From Anaerolineae bacterium (GTDB lineage Bacteria; Chloroflexota; Anaerolineae; Aggregatilineales; J027), in assembly GCA_008933735.1 (NCBI GenBank), contig WBUL01000009.1, positions 112,850 to 176,849 of the forward strand: DNA of 64,000 bases, written 5' to 3'. A program made the position numbers and the translations under genes. This document shows positions 16,732 through 27,204 of the stretch, one piece after another (the stretch's first letter is position 1; the number at the start of each line of letters is the position of its first letter). The notes under the pieces were generated by a model, which made no database searches, had not been told where the DNA came from, and was given only the letters and a program-made list of their open reading frames with translations.

Positions 16732-18687
16732 ATGAAAAAGAAAAAGCATATGTTATCGAGACGAAATTTCTTAAAGCAGGCTGCCGCATTCACCGCGGCA
16801 ACTGCGCTTCCCGTTGAAGCGCTGGCAAAGCCAGGAACCCCCCTATCCGCCCCCCAGCGACAGGAAGTTGCGCCAGGTGTGCCCAGGGAAGAGTGTCTAA
16901 TCCTGGAGAACCCATCAGGGACTGTGCTACCGGCAGATGATTTCAACCGCTGGCGGAGCGGCTACAGCGCCGTCTGGGTAAGCGGCCTCCAACAACTGGC
17001 CCTAGATGCGCTGTGGTACATCGACCCGGATGCGGGCGTCGACGGTGTATGGGATAATGCCCTGGCAGCCGAGCCGCCGATCTACAATGATGACTTCACC
17101 CAGATGACCGTCAAGCTTCGTGAGGGTCTCTACTGGAGTGACGGCGTCGAGTTTTCAGGGGACGACCTGTACTTTACCGTTGATCTCATAAAGAACACAC
17201 CTGGAATGGGGAATCAGGGTCTGTTCGAAAACAACGTCGACCATATGGAACAGCCCGACAGAAATACCGTTGTCTTCTACCTCAAAAAACCCAACTCGCG
17301 CTTCCACGCTGCCTTCACCGTGCGCTGGGGCGCCCTCTACATCATGCCCAAGCACATCTGGGAACAGGTAGAGGACCCGGTAGCGTTCACATTCAATCCT
17401 CCGGTCAGCCTGGGCGCTTACACGCTTAGAGATTTCGATCCGAACGGACAATGGTACCTGTGGGAGCGCCGCGAAGACTGGCAGAGAACCTCGGTCGCTC
17501 GCCTTGGCGAGGTGTCTGTTAAGTACGCCATGTATATTGATCCAGGCCCAAGCGACAAGCGCGTTATCGCCCAAAAGGCACACGAACTGGATGTGATCCA
17601 CGACATCACCCCGGAAGGCCGTATTACCCTGGCCCGGGAAAACCCGTCCTCGGTCGGCTGGTTCCCTTCGTTCCCCTGGGCTCATCCGGATCCCACCCTA
17701 CCAGCGGTCATTTACAACAACGAAAAACCTGGGTTGGACAAGCGGGAAGTCCGCTGGGCATTGACCCTGGCAATCGATATTGCCCAGGTCGCCCTGGCCT
17801 CCTATCGAGGTGCGGCAACCATTTCCGCCATTCACGTTCCGCCAACCGGTATGTACCCCCAATTCTATCACGAGCCGCTGGAATCCTGGCTAAACGACTT
17901 CACCATCAAGGTTGGTGGAGAGGACTACAAGCCTTACGATCCAACCGCTGCCCAACGGATTGCTGATTTGGCTCGCCCAAGCCTGGGCGATCTGGTGCCG
18001 ACCGATCCCGACATTATCAAGCAGTATATTGGGGCCGGTTGGTGGAAACACGATCTCGACGCTGCCGAGCAGCTCATGCTGGACGCTGGCATGCAGAAGA
18101 AAGGCGGCAAGTGGGCCTTGCCCGATGGCTCGGACTTCAAGGTGCCGCTGATGAGCATGAATCCAGAATCAAACCCAACCATGAACCGAGCGGCTGCCAT
18201 GATCGTCGAAAACTGGGATGCCTTCGGCATCGATACCACCCTCGATTCGCAGGCGAACCCCTGGCCCATCATGAGCAGTGGCGAGTACACCGCCAACCTG
18301 GCTTGGACGATCGAGACCTGGGGTGGTCATCCCGACCTGTTCTTCTTCCTCCAGTACTGGCACTCAAGGTTATACGTCCCGAGCGGCGAACCCGCTGCGG
18401 GCAGCAACAGCATGCGCTGGCAGCACCCTGAGCTCGACAGAATCATTGAAGGAATCGAGAAGATTTCCTTCGACGACCCGAAGGGTGTCGAGCTGGGACT
18501 GGAGTTCTGCAAGCTCGCCGCTCAGGAGATGCCAATTACGCCGCTGATGGCGTACAATGTCTTCACGACCATGGACACCACGTACTTCGAAGGATATCCG
18601 TCTATCGATGATCCCTATACGGATCCGGTGCCGAACTGGGGCAATACCAAGTATATGTTCGTCAAGATCAAGCCCAAGACGTCATAG
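16732..18687 (+). CDS. ABC transporter substrate-binding protein, family 5 (Opp/Dpp type), Tat-exported
   Basis: Extracellular binding protein of an oligopeptide-type ABC importer, 651 aa, longer than the usual 500-600. The N-terminus MLSRRNFLKQAAAFTAATA carries a twin-arginine motif, so it is probably exported folded by Tat. The body has family-5 landmarks such as VKLREGLYWSDGVEFSGDDL, KPNSRFHAAFTVRWGALYIM and late KLAAQEMPITPLMAYN. The RBS GGAGGA lies just before the ATG. It is the first gene of a five-gene importer set and is followed by an intercistronic hairpin, which would give it higher mRNA levels than the permeases. Family-5 proteins bind peptides but also plant-type oligosaccharides; the linked GH51 enzyme suggests arabino- or xylo-oligosaccharides (inference). 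Confidence 0.9.
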   Translation: MKKKKHMLSRRNFLKQAAAFTAATALPVEALAKPGTPLSAPQRQEVAPGVPREECLILENPSGTVLPADDFNRWRSGYSAVWVSGLQQLALDALWYIDPDAGVDGVWDNALAAEPPIYNDDFTQMTVKLREGLYWSDGVEFSGDDLYFTVDLIKNTPGMGNQGLFENNVDHMEQPDRNTVVFYLKKPNSRFHAAFTVRWGALYIMPKHIWEQVEDPVAFTFNPPVSLGAYTLRDFDPNGQWYLWERREDWQRTSVARLGEVSVKYAMYIDPGPSDKRVIAQKAHELDVIHDITPEGRITLARENPSSVGWFPSFPWAHPDPTLPAVIYNNEKPGLDKREVRWALTLAIDIAQVALASYRGAATISAIHVPPTGMYPQFYHEPLESWLNDFTIKVGGEDYKPYDPTAAQRIADLARPSLGDLVPTDPDIIKQYIGAGWWKHDLDAAEQLMLDAGMQKKGGKWALPDGSDFKVPLMSMNPESNPTMNRAAAMIVENWDAFGIDTTLDSQANPWPIMSSGEYTANLAWTIETWGGHPDLFFFLQYWHSRLYVPSGEPAAGSNSMRWQHPELDRIIEGIEKISFDDPKGVELGLEFCKLAAQEMPITPLMAYNVFTTMDTTYFEGYPSIDDPYTDPVPNWGNTKYMFVKIKPKTS

Positions 18688-18780
18688 CCTCGCCGTGGCG
18701 GGGATCGCGCCGATCATGGGGTTGGTGCTAAGGAATTGAATGCAGCAATCGAGGCAAGCCAGCAGTATCAGCGCATTACT

Positions 18781-18826
18781 CCTCCACTGCGGTTGTCTTC
18801 ACCGGCGATCGCGGTGGAGGTTTTTT
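18781..18826 (+). terminator. Intercistronic attenuating terminator
   Basis: An 11-bp stem (18781-18791 with 18810-18820, one G-T pair) with an 18-nt loop is followed by TTTTTT. It lies between the binding-protein gene and the first permease, a common position for partial termination that raises binding-protein expression. Confidence 0.8.
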
Positions 18827-18844
18827 CAAAAGGAAATAGTCCCA

Positions 18845-19858
18845 ATGCGAAAATTTATCATTAGGTATTTGATTCCGCGAATCATTCAGTACTTGACGCT
18901 CATTTTTGTCGGGATCACGGTCACTTATATCATTCCCAGGCTCGCTCCCACTGACCCGGTAGAAGCGCAGGTATCCACGATGATGGCGATGGGTAGCTCC
19001 CTCGACCCAGAATCTATCGAATCTATGCGTACCGCTTTGACCGACCTGTACGGGCTATCAGGCAGTCCGGTCGAGCAGTATTTCACATTTTGGGGGCGTT
19101 TGCTCCGGGGCGACCTTGGCCCTTCGCTAGATAATTTCCCGACTCCGGTATCCAAGATGATTGGTCAGTCCTTGCCGTACACTCTTAGGCTGTTGATCCC
19201 CGCGGTGATTATTTCGTTTATATCGGGCAACTTTCTCGGGGCCCTGTCCAGCTACTACCCCGAAAACAAAGCATTGAATGTGATCGAGGTACTGGGTCAG
19301 GTAGTCCGATCTATTCCGTATTATATTGTGGCCATCGTTCTGCTCGTGGTGTTTTCGTATTTCATCCCGATCTTCCCCTTTAGTGGGGCCTACCCGCTCG
19401 GGACTCGTCCCAATTGGTCCTCCCTTGAGTTTATCTTGAAATACATCGAGCATGCCGTGCTCCCGGCGGCTACCCTGGTGCTGGTCGGATTTGGAGGTTG
19501 GTTTGTCGGCATGAAATCCCTCACCTCCAATATTATCTCTGAAGACTATGTGGTGTATGCGGAAACCGCCGGACTGAGGAGGAATAGGATCCTCGTCCAG
19601 TACATTATGCGTACCGCCATGCTGCCGCAACTCACTGCACTGGCTATGTCGCTCGGAACAGTCTTCAGTGGTGCCCTCATCATGGAGGTCGTTTTTGGTT
19701 ACCCCGGAATTGGTAGTCTAGCCATAAGAGCAATCTACAGTAACGATTACTCAATGATCATGGGCATCACCATTTATTCGATTATTGGGGTTGCTACCGC
19801 CGTTTTCATCATGGACTTACTCTATCCACTATTCGACCCGCGGGTACGCTACCAATAG
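18845..19858 (+). CDS. ABC transporter permease (OppB/DppB type)
   Basis: First inner-membrane subunit of the family-5 importer, 337 aa. It starts with a membrane helix ([19 protein letters not shown]), as in OppB/DppB. It keeps the [19 protein letters not shown] segment, and the EAA loop that contacts the ATPase is seen as [20 protein letters not shown], followed by [31 protein letters not shown] near the C-terminus is also typical. The start at 18845 is chosen because AAGGAAA precedes it, and upstream in-frame codons would run through the terminator hairpin. It lies 10 bases before the second permease. Confidence 0.92.
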   Translation: MRKFIIRYLIPRIIQYLTLIFVGITVTYIIPRLAPTDPVEAQVSTMMAMGSSLDPESIESMRTALTDLYGLSGSPVEQYFTFWGRLLRGDLGPSLDNFPTPVSKMIGQSLPYTLRLLIPAVIISFISGNFLGALSSYYPENKALNVIEVLGQVVRSIPYYIVAIVLLVVFSYFIPIFPFSGAYPLGTRPNWSSLEFILKYIEHAVLPAATLVLVGFGGWFVGMKSLTSNIISEDYVVYAETAGLRRNRILVQYIMRTAMLPQLTALAMSLGTVFSGALIMEVVFGYPGIGSLAIRAIYSNDYSMIMGITIYSIIGVATAVFIMDLLYPLFDPRVRYQ

Positions 19859-19868
19859 GAGAGTAACT

Positions 19869-20726
19869 ATGTTTAAGGTTTTGCGTGATCTTCTCAGATA
19901 CGATGGCCGCTTTCGTCTCGCCATCATTTTACTGGGAGGTGTGGTAGCGATGATTCTGCTATCCTACGACTCTCCTTATGATCCGGGCAAGTCCTTTGTG
20001 GTCCCGTGGGACCTTCCTCCATCGCGGGAACACCTTTTCGGCACAACCTCCCGGGGACAGGACCTCTTCTGGTGGCTAACCTTCGCCGTGCGCAATTCAC
20101 TTTATCTGGGGATAGTAACCGCGATTATCTCGCGTGTGATTTCTGTCCTGGTCGGTCTGACTTCCGGGTATCGGGGCGGATGGATCGACAAAGTGTTGAT
20201 GGCGATCAGCGACACGTTCGTGGTTTTACCACTACTTCCCATCCTCATCTTGCTGAGTTTCTTGCTGCGTGATAGCATGAACCTGTTAACCCTTGCGATT
20301 ATCCTGGGGCTTTTCGGCTGGTCGTTTGACGCCCGACTGATTCGCTCGCAGGTGCTGAGTTTGCGGGAACGCTCATTCACGCGCACCGCGGTTTATTCCG
20401 GGACCAACGGTTTTTGGATCACGATCCACGAGCACCTTCCCTTCGTGCTGCCGATCGTATTTGCCACTACCCTCAACAATATGCTGTGGTCAATTGGAAT
20501 GGAAGTCACTTTGAGTGTTCTTGGACTTTCCGATTTGACTACTCCAACTCTTGGAACCGCTCTCTTTTGGGCTAACCAGCACGGGGCTTTGGTAGCAGGG
20601 GTGTGGTGGTGGATCACCGCACCAGCTCTGGTGACTGCTGTCCTGTTCGTCGGCCTGTACTTGCTCTTCACGAGTATCAACGAATTCATCGATCCGCGTA
20701 CCCGCTTGCGCTTGATTGGAGGATAA
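19869..20726 (+). CDS. ABC transporter permease (OppC/DppC type)
   Basis: Second membrane subunit of the importer, 285 aa. It shows the OppC-type N-terminal helix ([15 protein letters not shown]) and the conserved periplasmic stretch [20 protein letters not shown]. The EAA loop follows the family pattern, [20 protein letters not shown], and precedes [19 protein letters not shown]. The start at 19869 has GGAGAG upstream, just after the stop of the first permease. The EAA loop is less canonical than usual (TAVYSGTNG in place of AARALGAS), but spacing is right. Confidence 0.9.
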   Translation: MFKVLRDLLRYDGRFRLAIILLGGVVAMILLSYDSPYDPGKSFVVPWDLPPSREHLFGTTSRGQDLFWWLTFAVRNSLYLGIVTAIISRVISVLVGLTSGYRGGWIDKVLMAISDTFVVLPLLPILILLSFLLRDSMNLLTLAIILGLFGWSFDARLIRSQVLSLRERSFTRTAVYSGTNGFWITIHEHLPFVLPIVFATTLNNMLWSIGMEVTLSVLGLSDLTTPTLGTALFWANQHGALVAGVWWWITAPALVTAVLFVGLYLLFTSINEFIDPRTRLRLIGG

Positions 20727-20729
20727 TCC

Positions 20730-21722
20730 GTGACTCTATTAAGCGTACAAAACCTCCGCGCGTACTACCAGACCGAGGCCTATGGAATCTCCCGGACAGT
20801 ACGGGCTGTTGATGGTGTTTCTTTTGACCTCGTTCCGAATGAGATTTATGGTATAGCAGGTGAGTCAAGCTGCGGCAAAACCACCCTGATCAAAGTGATT
20901 TCGGGAAATATAAAACCCCCACTAAAGGTCCTTGAAGGAAGTGTCAACTATAGCTTTGGTGAGTATAAAGTTGATATGCTGCAGATATCACAGTCTGAAC
21001 TCCGCCAGAACGTTCGCTGGAAGCAAATCTCGTATGTGATGCAAGGCTCGATGAGCGTTCTCAACCCGGTGCGTAAGGTGATAAAGACTTTCCAGGATAT
21101 TGTTGATACGCACGAGCGCATTAGGGATAAAAATAAATTCCTTAAACAAACGCACACTCATATCAACCGGCTCGGACTCCCGACCGATGTACTCAACGCC
21201 TATCCGCACCAGCTCTCTGGCGGCATGCGTCAGCGGGTGGCAATCGCCCTGGCAACCGTGTTTCAGCCTGCCTTGATTATTGCGGACGAGCCCACCACTG
21301 CCCTAGATGTCGTCGTGCAGCGCGGGGTCCTGCACATGATCAAGGATATCCAGGCCATCAGCAACAATACGGTTCTCCTGGTAACTCATGATATGGCAGT
21401 ACACGCCAACGTGGCTGATCGGGTGATGATCATGTACGCGGGCCGGATAGCCGAAGAAGCGCCAACCGAGAGCATCTTCAATGCGCCGCTCCACCCATAT
21501 ACCCAGCATCTGATTAACTCGCTGCCAGTGATCGGCGAAAAATCAACTAAAGCGAGTCTGAAAGGTTCACCGCCAAACCTTGCTGATCCTCCGAGCGGAT
21601 GCCGATTCCACCCCCGCTGCCCTTATGTGATGGATGAGTGCCGGACCGTGGTGCCTGATTTGGTCACGGTTAAAGAACGTCATCGTGTGGCCTGCCATCT
21701 AGTCGAGGAGGCCTCTCTATGA
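20730..21722 (+). CDS. ABC transporter ATP-binding protein (OppD/DppD type)
   Basis: One of two ATPases that drive the importer, 330 aa, GTG start with GGAGGA upstream. Walker A reads GESSCGKTT, the signature is LSGGMRQR, Walker B is [13 protein letters not shown], and the switch histidine is in LLVTHDMA. The C-terminal oligopeptide region has the four-cysteine pattern [14 protein letters not shown] followed by a late CH, which binds an iron-sulfur cluster in studied homologues. Its last four bases overlap the start of the next ATPase gene (ATGA). Confidence 0.93.
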   Translation: MTLLSVQNLRAYYQTEAYGISRTVRAVDGVSFDLVPNEIYGIAGESSCGKTTLIKVISGNIKPPLKVLEGSVNYSFGEYKVDMLQISQSELRQNVRWKQISYVMQGSMSVLNPVRKVIKTFQDIVDTHERIRDKNKFLKQTHTHINRLGLPTDVLNAYPHQLSGGMRQRVAIALATVFQPALIIADEPTTALDVVVQRGVLHMIKDIQAISNNTVLLVTHDMAVHANVADRVMIMYAGRIAEEAPTESIFNAPLHPYTQHLINSLPVIGEKSTKASLKGSPPNLADPPSGCRFHPRCPYVMDECRTVVPDLVTVKERHRVACHLVEEASL

Positions 21723-22738
21723 GCGCAAACGGAAAACTGCTGGATGTCCAGCACGTGACGGTCGAATTTCATATTGGTGGATTGGTGGGTGGCACACTTC
21801 TCACAGCGGTTAATGATGTTTCCTTCTCCCTAGAGAGTGATAAGCCAGAAATATTCACCCTCGCCGGTGAAAGCGGCAGCGGCAAGACCACGCTCTCTCG
21901 CTTGTTGCTTCGGGATCTTGAACCCACAAGGGGCAAAGTACTGTTTGAAGGCCGTGATGTGTCAACTATCCGTAAACGATCCGAGTTCATTGAGTTCATG
22001 AAGAAAGTCCAACCGGTTTTCCAGAACCCGTTCGACACCTTTAGTCCATTGCGGCGGGTGGATGCGTACCTGTTCGATACGGTCAAGAACTTTGGAATGG
22101 CGTCAAATCGTCGAGATGCAGCCGAGGTTGTGGATGACGCTCTCCGCAATGTGGGGTTATCGCTGGATGAAGTGAGACAGCGCTATCCTCACGAACTTTC
22201 CGGCGGTCAGATCCAACGCGTGTCGGTGGCACGGGCGCTGATCTCAAAACCCACACTGATCCTTGCCGACGAGCCCGTCTCGATGGTCGATGCATCTCTG
22301 CGTATGGAGATCGTGAACCTGTTCCAAAAGCTGCGCGATGAACAAAAAGTGAGTGTTGTTTACATTACACATGACCTGGCAACTGCCTATTACATCAGCG
22401 ACAGGATCGGTATCATGCTGCGGGGCTACATTGTCGAATTGGGGCCGGTTGAAGACGTTCTGGAACGGCCTGCCCACCCCTATACACAGTTGTTGAAGGA
22501 GTCAGTGCCCGAACCCGCCCCCAAGAGCCGCGAGTCCTGGGCAAAACATATTGAACTTGGAATAACCGAAGTCAAAGAGTATGGGAGAATCGGGTGCAAG
22601 TTTGCAGGTCGTTGCCCCAAAGTGATGGATATTTGCCGCGAGGCTGATCCGCCGGATGTGCGGGTTGGACGGCAAACCGTGAAGTGCTACTTATATTCGG
22701 AACAAACCACAAAAGCCGACACAGGAACGCAATCTTGA
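21719..22738 (+). CDS. ABC transporter ATP-binding protein (OppF/DppF type)
   Basis: Partner ATPase of the importer, 339 aa, start overlapping the previous stop in ATGA. Walker A is GESGSGKTT, signature LSGGQIQR, Walker [13 protein letters not shown], switch region VVYITHDLA. The C-terminal cysteines ([15 protein letters not shown] and a late C) again fit the oligopeptide ATPase tail. A 200-bp gap without visible genes follows before the arabinofuranosidase gene. Confidence 0.93.
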   Translation: MSANGKLLDVQHVTVEFHIGGLVGGTLLTAVNDVSFSLESDKPEIFTLAGESGSGKTTLSRLLLRDLEPTRGKVLFEGRDVSTIRKRSEFIEFMKKVQPVFQNPFDTFSPLRRVDAYLFDTVKNFGMASNRRDAAEVVDDALRNVGLSLDEVRQRYPHELSGGQIQRVSVARALISKPTLILADEPVSMVDASLRMEIVNLFQKLRDEQKVSVVYITHDLATAYYISDRIGIMLRGYIVELGPVEDVLERPAHPYTQLLKESVPEPAPKSRESWAKHIELGITEVKEYGRIGCKFAGRCPKVMDICREADPPDVRVGRQTVKCYLYSEQTTKADTGTQS

Positions 22739-22938
22739 TCTCAATTTAGCCGGTGATATTCAGAACTGTCGACTATTTTGCTCATTAATTTGTTCCTATT
22801 GCTGTGTCATCATGTCATGGAGGGTAAGATGTTCGGCCAGGTTTGTGCGTGACATGCCCCACTGAACATCGATTACGGCTGCCGTCGCGCATCAATTTTT
22901 ACGGGAAATTCTTTTATTTATTATGAGGTACCCTGAAT

Positions 22939-24429
22939 ATGGCACAAGCTGCTGTATACATTGATACGAATCGGATTATTAGCGTCATTTCGCCATTGCT
23001 CTTCAGTGGGTTTGCGGAGCATATGGGGCGGTGCATATATGAAGGTATCTACGATCCAGCTTCACCTCATGCCGACGAACATGGATTGCGCGTGGATGTG
23101 CTTGCCGCGCTGCGTGACCTCAACCTGCGCTCGGTTCGCTATCCCGGCGGCAATTTCCTCAGTGGGTATTACTGGGAAGACGGCATTGGCCCCAAAGACC
23201 AGCGTCCACGCCGTCGTGACCTCGCTTGGAAATCCATTGAAACCAATCAATTCGGCACAGATGAGTTCCTGCATTTCTGTCGGGAACTAAATACCGAGCC
23301 GATGCTGGGCGTCAACATGGGCACTGGAACCATTCAGGATGCCGCTAATCTCGTCGAATACTGCAACGGGCCAGTTGGCACAGTCTATGGCGATCGACGC
23401 GCACGTAATGGTCACGCTGATCCTTATGGTGTGAAGTACTGGTGCGTCGGCAACGAAATGGATGGTCCGTGGCAAATCGGGCACTTGGAAGCCGAAGCAT
23501 ATGGTCGGAAGGCGCTCGAAGCTGCCAAAATGATGCGCTGGCATGATCCTTCCATCGAGACCGTGTTGTGTGGGTCATCCAATGCTCAGATGCCGACCTA
23601 CCCTGAATGGGATCGCATAACGCTTGAGATCGCGTGGGAGCATGTCAACTATCATTCGATGCACTACTATGCCACGAATGAAAACAACGACACTGCCAGT
23701 TATTTGGCACTCAGCGCAGACTTCGAGAATTTTGTGGATACACTGGCGGGCGTTTTGCGTTATGTCAAATCAAAAACCCGCTCGAAGCATGATGTGTATC
23801 TCTCGTGGGATGAATGGAATGTTTGGTACAAGGATCGTAGCGGCAATGGGAACTGGACTGAAGCGCCGCATCTGAGCGAGGAAGTTTACAACTTGGAAGA
23901 TGCGCTGGTGGTGGCGCAATGGATGAATGTGTTCTTGCGCAAGTCTGATGTGCTGAAGATCGCTTGTCTGGCGCAAATTGTTAATGTGATTTCGCCGATC
24001 ACCACCACGCGGGATGGGCTGCTTAAACACACGACCTATTATCCGATCATGCTGTTCAGCCGGATGGCGTCGGGTAATGCGCTAGACGTTTTAGTCAAAG
24101 CCCCAATGATTGAGACCCGCAAGTTTGGTGACATGCCGGTCCTAGATGTAGCGTCATCCCATGATATGGAAACCGGGGCCAACGCGATATTTATAGTCAA
24201 TAGGAGTCAGACTGACAGTGTGACGGTTGACATATGTTGGCAGGCGCTCATGCCGACCCGCGTGACGTCAGCCCATCAGATTACTGGAACCGACCCTAAG
24301 GCAACTAACTGCTTTGAGGATCCAGAACGCATCGTGGCCCGACCTATCAAGATCCAGGATATTAACGATGGTACGGTCACATTACAACTTCCACCGCTTT
24401 CATTCACGGCGATCGAAGTGGCGATCTGA
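22939..24429 (+). CDS. Alpha-L-arabinofuranosidase, GH51
   Basis: Releases terminal arabinofuranose from arabinoxylan or arabinan oligosaccharides. The 496-residue protein matches GH51 over its full length: [19 protein letters not shown] near the N-terminus, acid/base Glu173 in [21 protein letters not shown], and nucleophile Glu292 in [10 protein letters not shown], with the C-terminal jelly-roll segment after residue 380. There is no signal peptide, so it should act in the cytoplasm on oligosaccharides delivered by the importer. GAGG lies 10 bases before the ATG. It is the last gene of the LacI-linked cassette. Confidence 0.93.
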   Translation: MAQAAVYIDTNRIISVISPLLFSGFAEHMGRCIYEGIYDPASPHADEHGLRVDVLAALRDLNLRSVRYPGGNFLSGYYWEDGIGPKDQRPRRRDLAWKSIETNQFGTDEFLHFCRELNTEPMLGVNMGTGTIQDAANLVEYCNGPVGTVYGDRRARNGHADPYGVKYWCVGNEMDGPWQIGHLEAEAYGRKALEAAKMMRWHDPSIETVLCGSSNAQMPTYPEWDRITLEIAWEHVNYHSMHYYATNENNDTASYLALSADFENFVDTLAGVLRYVKSKTRSKHDVYLSWDEWNVWYKDRSGNGNWTEAPHLSEEVYNLEDALVVAQWMNVFLRKSDVLKIACLAQIVNVISPITTTRDGLLKHTTYYPIMLFSRMASGNALDVLVKAPMIETRKFGDMPVLDVASSHDMETGANAIFIVNRSQTDSVTVDICWQALMPTRVTSAHQITGTDPKATNCFEDPERIVARPIKIQDINDGTVTLQLPPLSFTAIEVAI

Positions 24430-24749
24430 CAGGCGATTTATCATCATACGCGCAAGCAGGCGAAGCACATACAAAAGCTGGGATAATTCAAATTGGGTCG
24501 GTTGAAGTCAAAAAGAGGTGGACTATAGGGGGCGAGTATCCCGTCTTTCCCAAAGAAGTGATCCATTGAGCTCGCGCTGCTCATTCAGCTAACACCCGCT
24601 CTGGCGAGGGCATATGCTCTTGTACCTTCAGCTTGCTGGTTTCTTTTTCGTCGCTCATGATAAGTGCCTTTCCGCCGCTTCCATTGCGGCTCATTATAGT
24701 CGGATTTTCTTCTCTATAGAGGCACTCCATTTACACAGAAGATTTTATA
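24430..24749. other. Gene-free gap with possible transposase debris
   Basis: No intact gene is visible. On the minus strand 24581-24658 encodes a 25-residue peptide ending in MPSPERVLAE, which resembles the start of IS256-type transposases and then meets a stop. This match is weak. The rest shows no recognisable structure. Confidence 0.35.
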
Positions 24750-24974
24750 GTCTCAAGTCCAAGCGGCTTTGAGCTTGTTTGAGCATCGGGTGCAGGTTTT
24801 CTGGTTGCCACAATATTGCCCTGAACTCAATATCATCGAGCGTTTCTGGATGCATCTGAGGCATACCGCTTGGGCTACATGACACTTGAGGCGCTGCAAC
24901 ATGCTCAGGTACTCGAAAAACAAAATGAGCCAACCTATTCGGAGCAGCTCACTTTTTCCAAATGCTTTCGGTAA
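24750..24974 (+). pseudogene. IS630-type transposase remnant, C-terminal catalytic part
   Basis: The plus strand encodes VQVFWLPQYCPELNIIERFW, which matches the last catalytic block of IS630/Tc1 DDE transposases (LPxYSPELNPIExxW) including the final Glu. After HTAW the frame shifts, and ALQHAQVLEKQNEPTYSEQL and an FR-type terminus follow to a stop at 24974. The N-terminal and central parts are missing. The N-terminal IS630 remnant at 14450-14770 has the same orientation, so the two may derive from one element split by the cassette between them. Confidence 0.7.
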
Positions 24975-25162
24975 CCTACTTTAGGTCAAAAATGGTCTTC
25001 CCGGTTGGAACAACTTGCTTGCGTTTGTGCGCCCCAATTTATTGGATGATAGGGGCTGTGATGGCGTGAAGGTTTTCAGGAATTAACGCTGATTGATCTA
25101 CAAATAATTGGATAGATGAGCTGGGCGTAGACTGTTACGCCCAGGCTCTATTATTGTTTAAT

Positions 25163-26290
25163 TTATTGGGCGTCTAGCTCTGCTTGTTGTTCCGCGATAC
25201 GTTCTTCGGAGCAGAACAAATTCTCGACAAAGGCGGCATCCTGTTCTTGCAGTTCCTCAAAAGAAACATCCGGCAGAGAAAGTACCTCACCCGTGTTTTC
25301 GCCATCCTCGATGACAAAATTAGCCATATCTAACAGGCTTTGAGGCACTTCAACATCCTGCATCGCCGCTGTATCCAGATTGACACCAATCAACGTGCCG
25401 GACTGCTTAGACAGGCCCGTTGTGGCAATGTCAATGTCACCATTGAGATAAGCAACAAGTACCCGTCCGGTGTCCACGCCTTCTTGATAGTAGCTAACCC
25501 CTGCGCCAACGGTTACGCCAGAAAAGACCTGAAGGCTGTCCGCAAAGAACACCGGGATTCCTTCTTCTTCCGCCACGCTGAGTATGGATGCCAGGGCATT
25601 CCCTACCGTGCTGTCGGTGGGGATGAAGAAGGCATCAATGCCCTCGCCAGCGAGCGCCTCCGCTGCCGCGCCTACCTCAGAGCTTTCGGCTACGGAGGTA
25701 ATATGCAGTGTCAGTCCAAGCTCTGCGGCAATAGGTTGCACAATCTCGGTACTCGCCACAGCATTCGGTTCTGAAGTGGAATAAATCCAGCCAAGATTTT
25801 TGATCTCCGGGTTAAGCTCCCATACCAGGGGCAAAATGGTGGCAAAGTCGGGCAGGGCTTGTGAACCCCACACATGAGCGGGTTTAATGCAGGGAGCCTG
25901 TGCAATGCCGGCAGCATAGGGCTGGGTGACGGTGTTGAACATGATGATCGGCGGGTCTTCCATATCCAGGGTGGCGTTGACAGCCGCCTGTGATACGGGC
26001 GTGGTGATCGTGACGATAACGTCAACGTCGCTGTTGATGGCATCTTCAATGAGCAAATTGGCGGTAGGGACATCCATTCCGGCATCGCCGAGTATCAGCT
26101 TGATGTTTTCACCATCAACATAGCCATAGGCTGCCAGAACATCGAGCGTCCCTTGTTGAGAGTATTGGAAGGGGGGCAAAGGACCCAGTCGAATGATCGC
26201 AACTGTTGGAATATCGTCCTGGGCAAGCAGCGGAACAGGTGCAGTCACCATCAATGAGATAAGCAAAACAGCCAGCAATTTTTTGAACAT
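25163..26290 (-). CDS. ABC transporter substrate-binding protein, ABC_sub_bind (TrpX-like) family
   Basis: Secreted binding protein of a type-I importer, 375 aa. A Sec signal peptide (MFKKLLAVLLISLMVTAPVPLLAQ) is followed by the bilobed domain: VAIIRLGPLPPFQ, then DVDVIVTITTPVSQAAVNAT, IIMFNTVTQPYAAGIAQ and a second lobe with IDAFFIPTDSTVGNALASIL and GIPVFFADSL. Family members studied bind aromatic amino acids or other small acids. It is separated by 119 bp from the ATPase gene of the same set. The nearby acyl-CoA enzymes suggest the ligand is a carboxylic acid that is then CoA-activated (inference). Confidence 0.85.
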   Translation of the reverse strand: MFKKLLAVLLISLMVTAPVPLLAQDDIPTVAIIRLGPLPPFQYSQQGTLDVLAAYGYVDGENIKLILGDAGMDVPTANLLIEDAINSDVDVIVTITTPVSQAAVNATLDMEDPPIIMFNTVTQPYAAGIAQAPCIKPAHVWGSQALPDFATILPLVWELNPEIKNLGWIYSTSEPNAVASTEIVQPIAAELGLTLHITSVAESSEVGAAAEALAGEGIDAFFIPTDSTVGNALASILSVAEEEGIPVFFADSLQVFSGVTVGAGVSYYQEGVDTGRVLVAYLNGDIDIATTGLSKQSGTLIGVNLDTAAMQDVEVPQSLLDMANFVIEDGENTGEVLSLPDVSFEELQEQDAAFVENLFCSEERIAEQQAELDAQ

Positions 26291-26409
26291 AAAAGCCTCC
26301 TTGATAAACGTACTTTTAAATAGCCATTGAAAGGCTCAATGGTTAACTAATCTTGATGAGGACAGAGCCATCCTCTGGTTAAAGAATCATGCCCTTGTTG
26401 GGCATTCTC

Positions 26410-27204
26410 TCAACTCATCAGGGTGCGATCTGAGAGTTCGTCGCCAGTTTGCAAACTCCGAAAACGTTCGATCAGATCGTGATAACGCATGGTTTCTCGC
26501 TCTAAGCCAGAAACATCGAACAGTACCCTGCCCCGGTTCATCATGATGAGGCGATTCCCAACCCCTATCGCCTGCTGCATACTATGGGTGATCATGATGA
26601 CCGTTAAGCCATATTCCTCCGCCAATTTCACGGTGAGTTCGAGTACCTGAGCGCCCGCGTTGGGATCGAGGGCGGCGGTGTGTTCATCCAGCATCAGCAG
26701 TTTGGGTTTCATCATGGTTGCCATCGTCAGGGTAATCGCTTGGCGCTGACCACCGCTCAGTAAGGCAATATCAGTATCCAGACGTGTTTCCAAGCCCAGA
26801 TTAACACTCTTCACGAGCTCATAAAACCATGCAGCATTTGAGTGTTTCACCCCTGATCCCAATCCAAGTCGCTTGCCGCGCAAGGCTGCCAGCGAGAGGT
26901 GTTCCCGGATAGTAAGACCGGGGCAAGTTCCCAAGATAGGATTCTGAAACACACGCCCGATATGGAGCGAACGCCGATATTCGGGCTGGTTGGTAACATC
27001 TCTGCCATTGAGGATGATCTTTCCGCTGTCAACGGGAACAACGCCAGCCACCACGTTGAAAAGGGTACTTTTGCCTGCACCATTTGCGCCGATGACCGTA
27101 ATGAAATCGCCTGCGCGGACATGTAAATTAAGGTCTTGTAGGGCACGGACTTCATTGGGTGTGCCTTCATGGAAAGTGACCGAGACATGCTCTAGACTAA
27201 GCAT
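26410..27204 (-). CDS. ABC transporter ATP-binding protein (TrpZ-like)
   Basis: ATPase partner of the TrpX-type importer, 264 aa. Walker A is GANGAGKST, signature LSGGQRQAI, Walker B LLMLDEHTAALD, switch VIMITHSMQQ. The DEHTAALDP motif is a hallmark of the ATPases that go with ABC_sub_bind proteins. The start overlaps the permease gene by 8 bases, so these two are cotranscribed. Confidence 0.92.
   Translation of the reverse strand: MLSLEHVSVTFHEGTPNEVRALQDLNLHVRAGDFITVIGANGAGKSTLFNVVAGVVPVDSGKIILNGRDVTNQPEYRRSLHIGRVFQNPILGTCPGLTIREHLSLAALRGKRLGLGSGVKHSNAAWFYELVKSVNLGLETRLDTDIALLSGGQRQAITLTMATMMKPKLLMLDEHTAALDPNAGAQVLELTVKLAEEYGLTVIMITHSMQQAIGVGNRLIMMNRGRVLFDVSGLERETMRYHDLIERFRSLQTGDELSDRTLMS

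Noticed and set aside
24581..24658. A 25-residue minus-strand peptide with MPSPERVLAE
   Set aside because: It resembles an IS256 transposase start only weakly and is too short; noted only within the gap entry.
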